NCBI GenBank assembly: GCA_002729875.1
Contig: PBZD01000024.1
Coordinates: 60,476-124,475 of the forward strand
Length of the DNA stretch: 64,000 nt
Origin: Chromatiales bacterium
Lineage (GTDB): Bacteria > Pseudomonadota > Gammaproteobacteria > Steroidobacterales > GCA-2729495
Direction of reading: 5' to 3'
Below the pieces are notes generated by a model. It made no database searches. It was given only the letters and a program-made list of their open reading frames with translations, and was not told the origin of the DNA. Every line of letters starts with the position of its first letter. Within the stretch, counting starts at the first letter, position 1. Positions 24,148-33,832 of the stretch are shown one piece after another. The position numbers were made by a program, and so were the translations under genes.

Positions 24148-25064
24148 AATCTTACGCGCGGGTCGAGCCAGCCGTAGACCAGGTCAACAAAGAAATTAAA
24201 TATGATAATCAGTGAGCCGTAGAACACGACCACCCCCATGACAAGCGTGTAATCGCGATTCAGCGCCCCCTGCACAAAAAACCGGCCCAGACCTGGAATG
24301 CCGAATATCTGCTCGATGACCACGGAACCGGTTATGACGGCAGCCGTTGCAGGACCGAGATATGAAATAACCGGCAACAATGCGGGTTTGAGTGCATGCA
24401 GCACTATAATCCGGGGCATCGTCAAACCCTGGGCACGAGCTGTGCGAATAAACGGGCTGCGTAACACTTCTATCATACTGCCGCGCATCAGGCGCGCAAT
24501 ATATGCGATTTGCGGCATTGCCAGGGCAATAACAGGCAACAACAAATGCCTGACCTCTCCATCACCAAGACCACCGGCCGGCAGCCATCGCAAGCCGACG
24601 GCGAACAACAGGATTAGTAATGGTGCAACGACAAAATTCGGGATAGAGATGCCGACCATCATTGCCGTCATGACACTGTAATCAGCAGTCGTATTTTGTT
24701 TCAAAGCTGCGTACGCACCGGCGCTGATACCGACCATAAGCGCCAGCAGCATCGCCAGGCCGCCTAGTCGTAACGACACCGGAAACCCGCTGCGAATCAA
24801 TTCCGTCACACTGAAATCACGATACTGAAACGATGGGCCAAAATCACCCCGGGCAAGATTGGCCAGGTAGCGACCAAACTGTTGGTACAGCGGCTCATCC
24901 AGATGATACGCATTGCGCAGGTTGGCCTCGACTTCTGCCGGGAGTTGATTCTCGCTATCGAACGGGCCTCCCGGCGCCGCACGTATCAACATGAATGCCA
25001 GGGCAATCAGGATGAATAATGTTGGGATCGCGCTAAGCAGACGACGCAGCATAAAATTCAGCAT
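24144..25064 (-). CDS. oppB: Oligopeptide ABC transporter permease OppB
   Basis: Partner permease to OppC. I start at ATG 25064 (MLNFMLRRLLSAIPTLF), which matches the OppB family N-terminus and gives 306 residues, identical to E. coli OppB; the frame extends 15 codons upstream with no support. It has six membrane helices, a periplasmic loop typical of OppB (PGGPFDSENQLPAE), and the EAA loop RTARAQGLTMPRI. About 92 bases separate it from oppA. Confidence 0.93.
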   Translation of the reverse strand: MLNFMLRRLLSAIPTLFILIALAFMLIRAAPGGPFDSENQLPAEVEANLRNAYHLDEPLYQQFGRYLANLARGDFGPSFQYRDFSVTELIRSGFPVSLRLGGLAMLLALMVGISAGAYAALKQNTTADYSVMTAMMVGISIPNFVVAPLLILLFAVGLRWLPAGGLGDGEVRHLLLPVIALAMPQIAYIARLMRGSMIEVLRSPFIRTARAQGLTMPRIIVLHALKPALLPVISYLGPATAAVITGSVVIEQIFGIPGLGRFFVQGALNRDYTLVMGVVVFYGSLIIIFNFFVDLVYGWLDPRVRL

Positions 25065-25156
25065 GGAATACAGACTCCGATCTCCAATACTTTTCTGGTA
25101 CAGCCCCAAACCGGCTTATACAGGCGTAACCTTAGCAACGATTTTCTGATCTTTTA

Positions 25157-26821
25157 TCAATGCTGCAGAATATAAAAATTCTTCGTGTAGTGATGATCCA
25201 TGATATTTGGCTGCCGACCTCCAACCCAGCTCTTTATCAGGTGTTTGGATACATAAAAATAAATCGGAATAATCGGCATGTCTTCAAGCAGGACATGCTC
25301 AGCCTGATTAAGAAAATCCGCACGTGCCTGCAAATCTGTCTCATCAGCTGCACGCTCAATCAACTCATCATAGCGTGAACTGCTATAACCTGAATGGTTC
25401 ATTTCATTTGCCGAGTGCATTAATTGTGCAAATGTGAATACGTCATTGTAATCGCCAATCCAGCCAGCCCGAAAAATCTGAGTGATTTTCATAAGCTTGC
25501 GGGTTGCAAGAAAAACTTTCCATTCCTGATTCAATAATTTTGTTTCGACGCCAAGTGTTTGTTTCCACATCGAAGCAATAGCAACACTAAGCCGTTTGTG
25601 ATTTGCGCTGGTGTTGTACAGCAACTCGATCTTCAGTGGTTTATCGATGGAGTAGCCGGCCTCAGAATAAAGACGTTGTGCTTCAGCGTTACGTTCGGCC
25701 TGTGTCCAGCCGGCCCATTCAGAAGCAACCTGTTTATAGCCGGCCATCTGCGGCACCCAGCCGTAGGCCGGTATTTCTCCGGCATTTGTAATCCGGCTGG
25801 TAATAATGTCCCGATCAATCGCCAGCGAAAGTGCGCGACGCAGTTGCAGATTATTTTTAAACGGTTCACGCGTCATATTGAAGCCAAAATAATAGCTACC
25901 AAGATACGGTGAAATAACCAGCTGATCTGCAAGATTTTCACGAATCCATGGTAACTGCTGATACGGTATCTCTTCGGTAATATCGAGTTCATCTGCGCGA
26001 AACCGCTTCAGCTCTGCATCCTGATTCTCGATTGAATAGTAGTACACGCTATCTATCGTCGTGGCGGCATTGTCCCGATAAAATTTGTTACGAATAAGCT
26101 TTATGTGGGATTGGACGACCCATTCATCCAGTGTATAAGCGCCATTACCGATCAGGCGGCCCTCACGTGCAAACTGATTACCGTATTGCCCAACCGAAGC
26201 GCGATGTACCGGATACGTCGTAGAATGAGTCAGCAGGCCGAGCAAATAAGCGGTAGGCCGCTGCAACCTGATAACCAGTGTTAATGCATCCAGAGCTTCG
26301 ACGCCAAGTTCCTCGGGTGATTTTTCACCCGTGATGACCTCCATTGCATTTACGATTGGCTCCAGGATGCTCGAGTAGTGCGACATCGTTGCCGGATCAG
26401 TGCTCCGTCGCAAACTAAATACAAAATCCTCTGCCGTAAGCGGGTCGCCGTTACTCCATTTTGCATCGTCATGCAGATGAAACGTGTAAACAAGTCCATC
26501 CGCACTGATATCCCAGCTTTTCGCAACCCCGGGCACGATCGAGCCATCCGGTGCTTCAATCGTCAAACCTTCGAAAAGGTCACGCAGGATGTTAGCCGAC
26601 GGAACGCCCTCGGCACGATGCGGATCAAGTGTTTGCGGCCCTGTTCCATTCCCCACATGCAGCGTTTGATCCGCCGCCAGTTCGGTGCCCGATGGACCGC
26701 CAATCTCGACCGCAGCTTGCGGCGAACCCGCTTCATTACCGCCGCAGCCACCAAGCAGTGCCGCGACAATCGCAAGGCATGCGAGGCTTACGGACGCTGT
26801 AAATGAAATCGAACCCGGCAC
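25157..26821 (-). CDS. oppA: Oligopeptide ABC transporter substrate-binding lipoprotein OppA-like
   Basis: Extracytoplasmic solute-binding protein of family 5. A signal peptide ends in the lipobox LLGGC, so the mature protein should be lipid-anchored. The core has the PQTLDPHRAEGVPSANILRD (split: PQTLDP, ILRDLFEGL) ligand region and the usual WSNGDPLTAEDFVFSLRR motif. Two starts are possible: GTG 26821, 8 bases past the mnmG stop with GAGAGA upstream, or ATG 26878 inside mnmG. I prefer GTG, although it gives a signal peptide with no basic residue. E. coli OppA is soluble; a lipoprotein form suggests a divergent group. It is the first opp gene and may be read from mnmG transcription. Confidence 0.88.
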   Translation of the reverse strand: MPGSISFTASVSLACLAIVAALLGGCGGNEAGSPQAAVEIGGPSGTELAADQTLHVGNGTGPQTLDPHRAEGVPSANILRDLFEGLTIEAPDGSIVPGVAKSWDISADGLVYTFHLHDDAKWSNGDPLTAEDFVFSLRRSTDPATMSHYSSILEPIVNAMEVITGEKSPEELGVEALDALTLVIRLQRPTAYLLGLLTHSTTYPVHRASVGQYGNQFAREGRLIGNGAYTLDEWVVQSHIKLIRNKFYRDNAATTIDSVYYYSIENQDAELKRFRADELDITEEIPYQQLPWIRENLADQLVISPYLGSYYFGFNMTREPFKNNLQLRRALSLAIDRDIITSRITNAGEIPAYGWVPQMAGYKQVASEWAGWTQAERNAEAQRLYSEAGYSIDKPLKIELLYNTSANHKRLSVAIASMWKQTLGVETKLLNQEWKVFLATRKLMKITQIFRAGWIGDYNDVFTFAQLMHSANEMNHSGYSSSRYDELIERAADETDLQARADFLNQAEHVLLEDMPIIPIYFYVSKHLIKSWVGGRQPNIMDHHYTKNFYILQH

Positions 26822-26828
26822 GATTCTC

Positions 26829-28736
26829 TCAGGCTCTTTTGAGCTGACGTTTTTTAATATGCACCAGCAGCAGGGCAATCGCCGCCGGCGTCATGCCGGA
26901 AATGCGTGCAGCCTGACCAAGTGTTGCAGGGCGCGTCATAACCAGTTTCTGGCGAATCTCATTCGACAACCCGCGCACGCCAAGGTAATCCAGATCTTCG
27001 GGAAGAATAGTCTGTTCATTGTTCCGTGCGCGATCAATTTCCTGCTGTTGTCTGCATACGTAGCCACTGTAACGCGCATCAATTTCAACCTGGTTATCAA
27101 TCTGCTCGGTCATCTCGGGCGTTTCTTCCGGTTTCACTTCCCGCGCACCGACTGCTGCAATGCTGGTTAAAGTACGATAATCGAGTTCGGGTCGGCGCAG
27201 CAATTCAATGGCTTTTTGTTCGCGCCTGAGTGATCCGCCGAGACGAGCCTGCAGTACATCATCGAGATCACCGGGGCGCACCAGTTTTCCGGAAAGGCGG
27301 GCCGTTTCTTTTTCAATTCGCTCACGCTTGATCGCGAAAAATTGCCAGCGTGCGGCATCAATAAGTCCGAGATCACGACCGGTCTCGGTCAGACGCAGAT
27401 CGGCATTATCTTCGCGCAATAACAAACGATATTCTGCACGACTCGTAAACATCCGGTAAGGCTCCTGCGTGCCACGGGTGATCAGGTCATCGACCAACAC
27501 ACCCAGATATGCCTCATGCCGCTGTGGATACCACGCGGATTTTTCCAGTGCCATGCGCGCGGCATTAATACCGGCCAGCAAGCCCTGCGCACCAGCCTCC
27601 TCATAACCCGTTGTGCCGTTAATTTGTCCGGCAAAGAACAAGCCGTTAATTACCTTGGTCTCGAGCGTTGCACGTAAATCACGCGGATCGAAATAATCGT
27701 ACTCAATAGCATAGCCCGGACGGGTAATTTTTGCATCGGCAAAACCCGGAATCGTCGCAATGAACGCAAGCTGTGTATCGTAAGGCAGGCTTGTAGAAAT
27801 GCCATTGGGATAGAGTTCAATAGAACTCAATCCCTCTGGCTCAACAAAAATCTGATGTGAATCCTTGTCGGCAAAGCGGGTAATCTTGTCTTCAATTGAT
27901 GGGCAATAGCGCGGCCCAACCCCGTCAATTGCACCGGTATAAAGTGGCGACCGGTCGAGAGCGCCCAGAATAATGTCATGTGTCGACGCTGTGGTTTTCG
28001 TAATATGACACGGCACCTGCTGCGGATGCTCGGCCCTCTGACCAAGAAAAGAAAAAACCGGCGCCGGTTCATCGCCAAACTGTTGCGTCATCACGCTGAA
28101 GTCGACGGTTCGCGCATCGATCCGGGGCGGTGTGCCGGTTTTCAGGCGTCCGACGCGAAACGGCATTTCACGCAATCGATCTGCCAGGCGAATTGAAGCC
28201 GGGTCTCCGACCCGCCCGCCGCTATGGCTCGACTGGCCAATATGAATCAGGCCGCGCAAAAAAGTGCCAACGGTCAATACCACTGTCGGCGCATAAAATT
28301 TAGCACCCAGGCCGGTTACGATGCCGGTGACACGATCTCCGTCAAGTAACAAATCATCGACACTTTGTTGCATGAGTGACAGATTCGGCTGGTCATCCAG
28401 CATCCTGCGAATCACCTGCCGGTACAAAACTCGATCTGCCTGGGCTCGCGTTGCGCGTACCGCCGGTCCCTTGCTTGCATTAAGAATACGAAAATGAATA
28501 CCGGCCCGATCAATTGCGCGTGCCATCAAACCACCCAACGCATCGATTTCCCGGGTCAGGTGGCCCTTACCGATGCCGCCAATAGCCGGATTGCAACTCA
28601 TCTGGCCCAGTGTATCGAGATTCTGCGACAGCAATAATGTGCGTGCACCGGCACGCGCGGCGGCGGCGGCGGCTTCTGCACCGGCATGTCCGCCACCAAC
28701 CACGATGACCTCAAAATTTCTGTTCACAATATCCAT
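26829..28736 (-). CDS. mnmG: tRNA uridine-5-carboxymethylaminomethyl modification enzyme MnmG
   Basis: FAD enzyme that with MnmE installs the cmnm5 group at tRNA wobble U34. I start at ATG 28736 ([19 protein letters not shown]), matching the family, rather than 17 codons upstream; this gives 635 residues. [17 protein letters not shown] is the FAD fold; [27 protein letters not shown] and the [21 protein letters not shown] region are all hallmark sequences, and the C-terminal helical domain ([28 protein letters not shown]) is complete. mnmE is also in this window at 34545. Confidence 0.96.
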   Translation of the reverse strand: MDIVNRNFEVIVVGGGHAGAEAAAAAARAGARTLLLSQNLDTLGQMSCNPAIGGIGKGHLTREIDALGGLMARAIDRAGIHFRILNASKGPAVRATRAQADRVLYRQVIRRMLDDQPNLSLMQQSVDDLLLDGDRVTGIVTGLGAKFYAPTVVLTVGTFLRGLIHIGQSSHSGGRVGDPASIRLADRLREMPFRVGRLKTGTPPRIDARTVDFSVMTQQFGDEPAPVFSFLGQRAEHPQQVPCHITKTTASTHDIILGALDRSPLYTGAIDGVGPRYCPSIEDKITRFADKDSHQIFVEPEGLSSIELYPNGISTSLPYDTQLAFIATIPGFADAKITRPGYAIEYDYFDPRDLRATLETKVINGLFFAGQINGTTGYEEAGAQGLLAGINAARMALEKSAWYPQRHEAYLGVLVDDLITRGTQEPYRMFTSRAEYRLLLREDNADLRLTETGRDLGLIDAARWQFFAIKRERIEKETARLSGKLVRPGDLDDVLQARLGGSLRREQKAIELLRRPELDYRTLTSIAAVGAREVKPEETPEMTEQIDNQVEIDARYSGYVCRQQQEIDRARNNEQTILPEDLDYLGVRGLSNEIRQKLVMTRPATLGQAARISGMTPAAIALLLVHIKKRQLKRA

Positions 28737-28927
28737 GGCGCTGATTTCAAGGGCGGCCATTCTACTGTGGAAAGCCTGGTGGGTCACTATTGTCCGATTT
28801 ATTTCAGCAACTTACGTATGGTTAGCTGGTTACATCATGATTTGTCCGATATGCGCCATATTTAACATAATCGGACTGCCCGACATTGCCAATTGAATCA
28901 CGGTATTGGCAACATCAATCTGCCAGC
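28737..28927. promoter_or_regulatory. Divergent mnmG / GGDEF-protein intergenic region with TGTCCGAT repeats
   Basis: TGTCCGAT occurs twice as a direct repeat (28791-28798 and 28843-28850, 52 bases apart), and AGTCCGAT occurs once inverted (28870-28877). Repeats in a divergent promoter region suggest a regulator site, but I do not recognise it. Confidence 0.35.
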
Positions 28928-30163
28928 ATGCACAATCCTTTTCCATCTGGTTCACCCACAGTGAGTACAACACCTGATTTCTCCAAGTTGATTGCCCCCG
29001 GTTCCGACAGCGATTTACCGCTGAGTGATGCAATCACCAAATTGGTGACAATGGAACAATTTAACCTGGCCTTCGCAATCTACTGTGGCTGGTCGGTTAT
29101 TGCCTGGCTCAGTCATATGGCCGGTATGGTTTCAATCAGTATGCAGACCGCAGTAACAAACCTTATCGGTATTTGCGCTACCAACGTGCTGTTTTTCACC
29201 ATCGCCCGCAGTCAAGCGCCACATAGACCCAGCGAAGAAATAACAGCTCTTGCACAAAGTGTGGTTGGTATTGCCTGGGCCACACTGTTTACATTCATGA
29301 GTTCAGGCAGCCACGAACTAAGCATCGGCATTTATGCATCAGTCCTATTGTTCGCGATGCTGCGCGTCAGGCGAAATGTACTAAACCGGCTCACCGTCTT
29401 TGCTGTAAGCAGCTACTTGACCATATTCATCATCAAGATGCTAACCCGGGAACCGCCGTCAATAACCCCGGCCAGCCTGGTACAGATTTTGATCTTTATC
29501 AGCATCATGTTGTGCCTTGTGGGCACCGGCCGCTATGTTTACCGGCATTACAACCGTATTAAAGGCGAATACAGCCAACTGCAGCAAAGATTTCGCAGCG
29601 AATACGCAGGTAGTGGTGTTAATTCGGTGAATCGCCGCTATATCCTTGATCTTCTTGCACGTCATAAGGGTCGGACAGATCGCTCCAACATTACGTTTTG
29701 TATCTGTATCTTCAATGCCGATTATGTCGATATGACCACGCTAAAACCGCAACAGGACGTCAAACGGCTCGCCCTTAGAAATGTCGAAGCTGTCATCCGC
29801 GCAGAGCTACGTGACATGGACTCACTGAATGGCACCAGTTCTCACGATTGCTTCGAAGCCTATAGTGAAAAGACATTCATAGCGATCCTGCCCGACACAA
29901 ATTTGACCGGCGCGCAATGTGCGGCAGAGCGGATTATAACTACCGCCACCATGCAGGACGATATAATCGACAATCACACCAGGTTGTGCGGTGGTGTTGC
30001 AGAATATCGTCGCGGGGAAATAATTTCTGTCTTACTTGAGCGCGCCGAAGAAGCGCTCAACACAGCGCGTGCATTGAATACCAGTTGCGTCTGCATTAGC
30101 GGCCATAGCCCGCCAAAAAAATATAATGCTGCGGTTGTCCGCCTGAAAACAAGCCGCAGATAA
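28928..30163 (+). CDS. Membrane protein with degenerate GGDEF-like domain
   Basis: The 411-residue protein has five to six membrane helices (about residues 48-70, 75-93, 108-125, 131-147, 155-172 and 184-203) and a C-terminal region that fits the diguanylate cyclase fold. The tell-tale segment is FEAYSEKTFIAILPDTNLTGAQCAAERI (residues 309-336), which aligns with the usual GGDEF/GGEEF-FAVLLPDT--AQ-AAERIR pattern, but the signature is SEKTF at 313-317. The metal-binding region (IFNADYVDMTTL) is altered as well. It is therefore unlikely to make c-di-GMP and may sense or bind instead. ATG 28928 is taken as the start; an in-frame TTG lies at 28886 and neither has a good ribosome site. It is divergent from mnmG. 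Confidence 0.7.
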   Translation: MHNPFPSGSPTVSTTPDFSKLIAPGSDSDLPLSDAITKLVTMEQFNLAFAIYCGWSVIAWLSHMAGMVSISMQTAVTNLIGICATNVLFFTIARSQAPHRPSEEITALAQSVVGIAWATLFTFMSSGSHELSIGIYASVLLFAMLRVRRNVLNRLTVFAVSSYLTIFIIKMLTREPPSITPASLVQILIFISIMLCLVGTGRYVYRHYNRIKGEYSQLQQRFRSEYAGSGVNSVNRRYILDLLARHKGRTDRSNITFCICIFNADYVDMTTLKPQQDVKRLALRNVEAVIRAELRDMDSLNGTSSHDCFEAYSEKTFIAILPDTNLTGAQCAAERIITTATMQDDIIDNHTRLCGGVAEYRRGEIISVLLERAEEALNTARALNTSCVCISGHSPPKKYNAAVVRLKTSRR

Positions 30164-30259
30164 CCGTTGCAATAAACCCGGGAGAACCTGACCGGGCCCA
30201 CCCGGATGGCTATTTAATGTACCCGCAGCAACCAGTCGCCGTCCAAAGCGGCTGATATT

Positions 30260-31207
30260 TCAACTATCGATCAGCCTGCCGAGCCTACCGCTGGTCAAAC
30301 TATCTTTAACAGACTGTACAACCCATTCATTCAGGTTTTCATCCGGCAGAATTGCCTCGGGTTCGTTATACAACACATCTTCCGGACGATTCGACTGCCG
30401 CCCGGCTTCGCCGATAATATCCCGCTGAAACATGTAATCGTAAGCAACATAAACCGAGATAAGAACGTCCTTCTTTTTCTCTGTGAGAACCTGATTAATG
30501 GCTTTCTTGGTCGGCTCAATCGAATAGTTAACCAGATGACCGCTCCAGGCCGAGTTAACAATATCGATATTGAGATTTTCTTTAAGATACACGCCAAGTT
30601 CAGTCATGAGTTCTTCCCATTGCTGATTGAACTCCGCGTCACCATAAGCAGCAAGAGTTACGCCTACATCACTGCCGTCAACACCATCCAGCAATGATTT
30701 GGTACGCCGCAGAATGTTGGTTTTCAGGAACTCGGATGTATCAATATGTTCAAGCAGCGTAACGCGGGCACGCGGACGGTATACCGGCACACCTTCCTTC
30801 GGTAAAGACTCAAGCACATCCTTGTCGTTTTTCAGTCCAAGCGCGTTGGGCAAATCCGAATTTGTGTGGCCGCCAACGGTTAAAAACAGCGGTACCGCGA
30901 TGACTTCATCAAAGCCTTCATCGTCGAAGGCCTTCATCTGTGTGGCAATAGCCGGCTCAGTGTATTCATTGAATGCCGTTCTCACGCCGGCTACATTTGG
31001 TAGTGCGAGCAATTTGTCATCAACTGCCTTTTCAACAGCAACCAACATGTCACGCCAGGCCTTCTGTTCTGAGCCATGATTGATGAGCAGAACGCCAATC
31101 TTTGGTCCACTGTCAGCACTCGCGGGCGGCTCTGATGGCTGACCACAACCGGTTAGCAATAACGTCATCAAGGTGATCGTAATCAATGCTGTCCATAACT
31201 TACTCAT
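30260..31207 (-). CDS. CbiX-like (class II chelatase fold) lipoprotein 1
   Basis: A 315-residue protein with a lipoprotein signal peptide (MSKLWTALITITLMTLLLTG, Cys21) followed by a region resembling sirohydrochlorin/cobalt chelatase CbiX. Both usual metal-site histidines of the first half-domain are present: NHGS (His44) and VPLFLTVGGHTNSDLP (His114). The second half (from about residue 180) repeats the fold in degenerate form with AYGD in place of HGS. CbiX enzymes are normally cytoplasmic, so a lipid-anchored version is unusual. It is the last gene of a three-gene unit, 29 bases after the NosR-like gene, with a strong AGGAGAG ribosome site. It may handle metal or tetrapyrrole outside the inner membrane; the function is unknown. 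Confidence 0.8.
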   Translation of the reverse strand: MSKLWTALITITLMTLLLTGCGQPSEPPASADSGPKIGVLLINHGSEQKAWRDMLVAVEKAVDDKLLALPNVAGVRTAFNEYTEPAIATQMKAFDDEGFDEVIAVPLFLTVGGHTNSDLPNALGLKNDKDVLESLPKEGVPVYRPRARVTLLEHIDTSEFLKTNILRRTKSLLDGVDGSDVGVTLAAYGDAEFNQQWEELMTELGVYLKENLNIDIVNSAWSGHLVNYSIEPTKKAINQVLTEKKKDVLISVYVAYDYMFQRDIIGEAGRQSNRPEDVLYNEPEAILPDENLNEWVVQSVKDSLTSGRLGRLIDS

Positions 31208-31236
31208 TTCTCTCTCCTGTTAAACGATCGGCCAGC

Positions 31237-32673
31237 TCAGGCTCCCGCCGGTTGTTCGGCAGCATCCTGACCTGACCGCCCGGCATGCTGTTTCGCCGGA
31301 TTTGATCTGGCTAAGATTGCAATACCATCAAGAACGGCTCCGGTCGGGCACAACATACGACACCACAACATTGGATAGTATGCGGAAACCAGCACCGCCG
31401 CCAAAGACAACCAAAACCATTTAGATTCAAATATTTCAAGACCGAACAGATCCGGGAACAATTCAAAGCTGCTCCAGTCCGGAAGCCCGCTGACAATACC
31501 TGCAATCAGCGTTATGGTAATTGCCCAGCGAATCAGGTCAAGCACTCGATTAGATACTTTCAGCTTGCCGTGCCAGGGAATAATTCTCAGCAATAATCTT
31601 TGTACGTTCCCGTAGGGGCAAATATAACGGCAATATGTATTTGAGTCCCAAATTGCACTGAGCAGAACAATGGCCGCATAAACGCCGAGAATATAGGACC
31701 AGCTAATACCCAGGAACGGCTGCGTGAAAGTCGCGTAAGTGAAAGAATTGTTCTGAAAAAATCCGAGATAAGCAATGGTTACGATGCCAAATGCCAGGCT
31801 CCATTGCGGTGAGCGCCGGTTAAGTCGCGAAAAGGCAATAATGAACAATACGACAATCAGTGCAGCTTCGAGAACCCAGGTACTCGGTAATACCGGTACG
31901 GTCTCGAAACCGGCCGGATTTGTATCGATATAAATCTCCAGCGGCGATTCACGTGCGATACTGACGAGATCGCTGACGCTACGCGCAATGCCCTCGGTTG
32001 TCAGTGAAGCGCCACTGACGATGTCAACCTCATAGGTTTTGTCATCGAGCGGAATACCCTGGAAATGCTCATAGAACCCGTCATCTGCAATATCATTCAG
32101 ATAACTTGTGGTTTCCATGGAAAATACATGTTTAACAGACCGAATCCTGCCATCTGCACCAACCACCATGCCGATATCGATGGGTCCGGCATAACCCTTG
32201 ATGCGTTTGTTCAGGCCGGTGTTCTCAAAATACAGCTGCTCTACCCGGCCGTTGGTATTTCGCTCTTCAGCATAGTACATATCCAGCGCAGTCTTCAGTT
32301 TCACGCCATCCGGATTCTGCGCATGAAGCTTTGCATTTGCGAACACCCGCTCGGCAACTTCCGGTGCCAGCCCCGGGTTAGTTCGTGCATCACCGATGAT
32401 TCCATGAGTTGGCCGCTGATCGCGCTTTGCGGTCATGACGTGATGATAAGGATTTTTCTCCTTGTCACCCACCACGCCAAATTTTGGCGGGATATACTCT
32501 TCACCGGCGCGAACCGGTTCAGTGTACCCGGTGACAAATTCTTCGAATTCGAACACCGGCGGACGTTCCTGTAGTGGACCGTTTATCCAGAAATATACAA
32601 ACGCCGCAACGATGATCGCCGTCATGCCGATCCTGATCAACGGCAACGCCGTACTGTTAACGGTTGTATTCAT
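31237..32673 (-). CDS. NosR-like FMN-binding and 4Fe-4S polyferredoxin-type membrane protein
   Basis: A 478-residue protein with an N-terminal membrane helix (residues 12-30), a periplasmic FMN-binding domain ending in SGASLTT (220-226), where a Thr is the expected covalent flavin attachment site, then five or so membrane helices, and two CxxxCP motifs (CRYICPYG at 348-355; CRMLCPTG at 438-445). This layout resembles NosR/RnfG-type electron-transfer proteins. NosR also has a ferredoxin domain with two four-cysteine clusters, and this protein stops short of it. It lies between two CbiX-like lipoprotein genes, spaced 32 and 29 bases from them. It probably passes electrons to or from the periplasm; no nos genes are visible nearby. 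No clear Shine-Dalgarno sequence precedes its ATG. Confidence 0.82.
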   Translation of the reverse strand: MNTTVNSTALPLIRIGMTAIIVAAFVYFWINGPLQERPPVFEFEEFVTGYTEPVRAGEEYIPPKFGVVGDKEKNPYHHVMTAKRDQRPTHGIIGDARTNPGLAPEVAERVFANAKLHAQNPDGVKLKTALDMYYAEERNTNGRVEQLYFENTGLNKRIKGYAGPIDIGMVVGADGRIRSVKHVFSMETTSYLNDIADDGFYEHFQGIPLDDKTYEVDIVSGASLTTEGIARSVSDLVSIARESPLEIYIDTNPAGFETVPVLPSTWVLEAALIVVLFIIAFSRLNRRSPQWSLAFGIVTIAYLGFFQNNSFTYATFTQPFLGISWSYILGVYAAIVLLSAIWDSNTYCRYICPYGNVQRLLLRIIPWHGKLKVSNRVLDLIRWAITITLIAGIVSGLPDWSSFELFPDLFGLEIFESKWFWLSLAAVLVSAYYPMLWCRMLCPTGAVLDGIAILARSNPAKQHAGRSGQDAAEQPAGA

Positions 32674-32705
32674 TTTTGTTGCGACAACGTGTGCGTTCTG
32701 TGGCG

Positions 32706-33680
32706 TCAGTCGAGTTCGCTGGGCGTAAGCACTTCGCCGACAATATCTGCACCAGCCTGGTGAATACGTTCCACACCTTCCTGAACGATCCTGATTACAT
32801 ATTCGTTAACCTTTGGATCCGGTAGCACCGCATCAGGCTTGTAACGCAACCGCGATGACGTCGGTATGGCATTGACGGCAGCTGCAATCGTATTAACCTG
32901 CAGCATTTCATCAATACCCAGCAAGACCGGTATGACAATCACTTCTTCTTCAAGATCGAGTATTTCCTGAATTGCTTTGACCACCGGTTCTCCCGAGTAA
33001 TCGACCAGATCACCGGCAAAGGCATAGCCGACGGTGTCTATTTCACTCTTGATCTTCAGATAGCGACCGATGCCTTCCATGATCGCCTGCATTTGCTGGC
33101 CATAGGCCTGATCGCCATAACCGACCAGCAGAACGCCCATGTCGTCACCACTGTCTTCGCCCTGCAGCGCCAAAACCCGGCGCAACACGTTTTTCTTCAG
33201 CGAGCCTCCCTCATTCAGGGACGGCGTCACACTGATACGCGCAAGCGGATAATAGATTTCGAAGCCCTCTTTTTCGAGCTGCTTCATTTGTCCGGCGGCC
33301 GAACGTACCCCGATGAGATACAGCAGGTAGTCATTTGAGCGTACCGATTCAGCCGCGATCATCAACGGCACAACGACCACCTCGTCATAACCCGCCTCAT
33401 CGAAAGCACGCATTTGCGAGGCAATATTCGGTGTTGCTTCATCAATATAGGCTAGCCGAACATCGGTTACGGGCGTGCTGCTGAGAATCGGCTCACGAAC
33501 CTCGGCTGCCAGCGTTTCCAGCTGGCCGGTCCATTGTGCTGATTGTGATCCGTGGGCGACAAGCAAGACGCCGATACTGGTCTTGCTTGGGTCAACGGGT
33601 GCGGGGCCGCTGTCACATGCGGTCAACAGAGCCAAACAGAAGATCCCGGTCAACCCCAGGCTATAGATTGTTCTGATCAA
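32706..33680 (-). CDS. CbiX-like (class II chelatase fold) lipoprotein 2
   Basis: Paralogue of the 30260 gene and first in the unit. It starts with TTG preceded by a strong AGGAGA five bases upstream; the next in-frame ATG is far inside. The lipoprotein signal ends LLTAC (Cys22). The first chelatase motif AHGS (His43) is kept, but the second is lost: VPLMIAAESVRSNDY has ESV where lipoprotein 1 has GGH. The C-terminal half has GYGD in place of HGS, as in the paralogue, and both share a GDLVDYSGEP/GHLVNYSIEP segment. The pair looks like an ancient duplication in which one copy may have lost the metal site. Proteins could act as a heterodimer, but that is inference. Confidence 0.8.
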   Translation of the reverse strand: MIRTIYSLGLTGIFCLALLTACDSGPAPVDPSKTSIGVLLVAHGSQSAQWTGQLETLAAEVREPILSSTPVTDVRLAYIDEATPNIASQMRAFDEAGYDEVVVVPLMIAAESVRSNDYLLYLIGVRSAAGQMKQLEKEGFEIYYPLARISVTPSLNEGGSLKKNVLRRVLALQGEDSGDDMGVLLVGYGDQAYGQQMQAIMEGIGRYLKIKSEIDTVGYAFAGDLVDYSGEPVVKAIQEILDLEEEVIVIPVLLGIDEMLQVNTIAAAVNAIPTSSRLRYKPDAVLPDPKVNEYVIRIVQEGVERIHQAGADIVGEVLTPSELD

Positions 33681-33832
33681 TTTATTCTCCTACTGTCCGG
33701 CAACCCGGCAAAGCTATGCAGCACCGCAATATCTGATCATTTATGCCGAATGCCCACCGTAATTATCCAGTTAATTCATTTGTTTATGCTATTTTTCATG
33801 GCGACCATTTTTACCACTGTAGCGGTCCGGTC

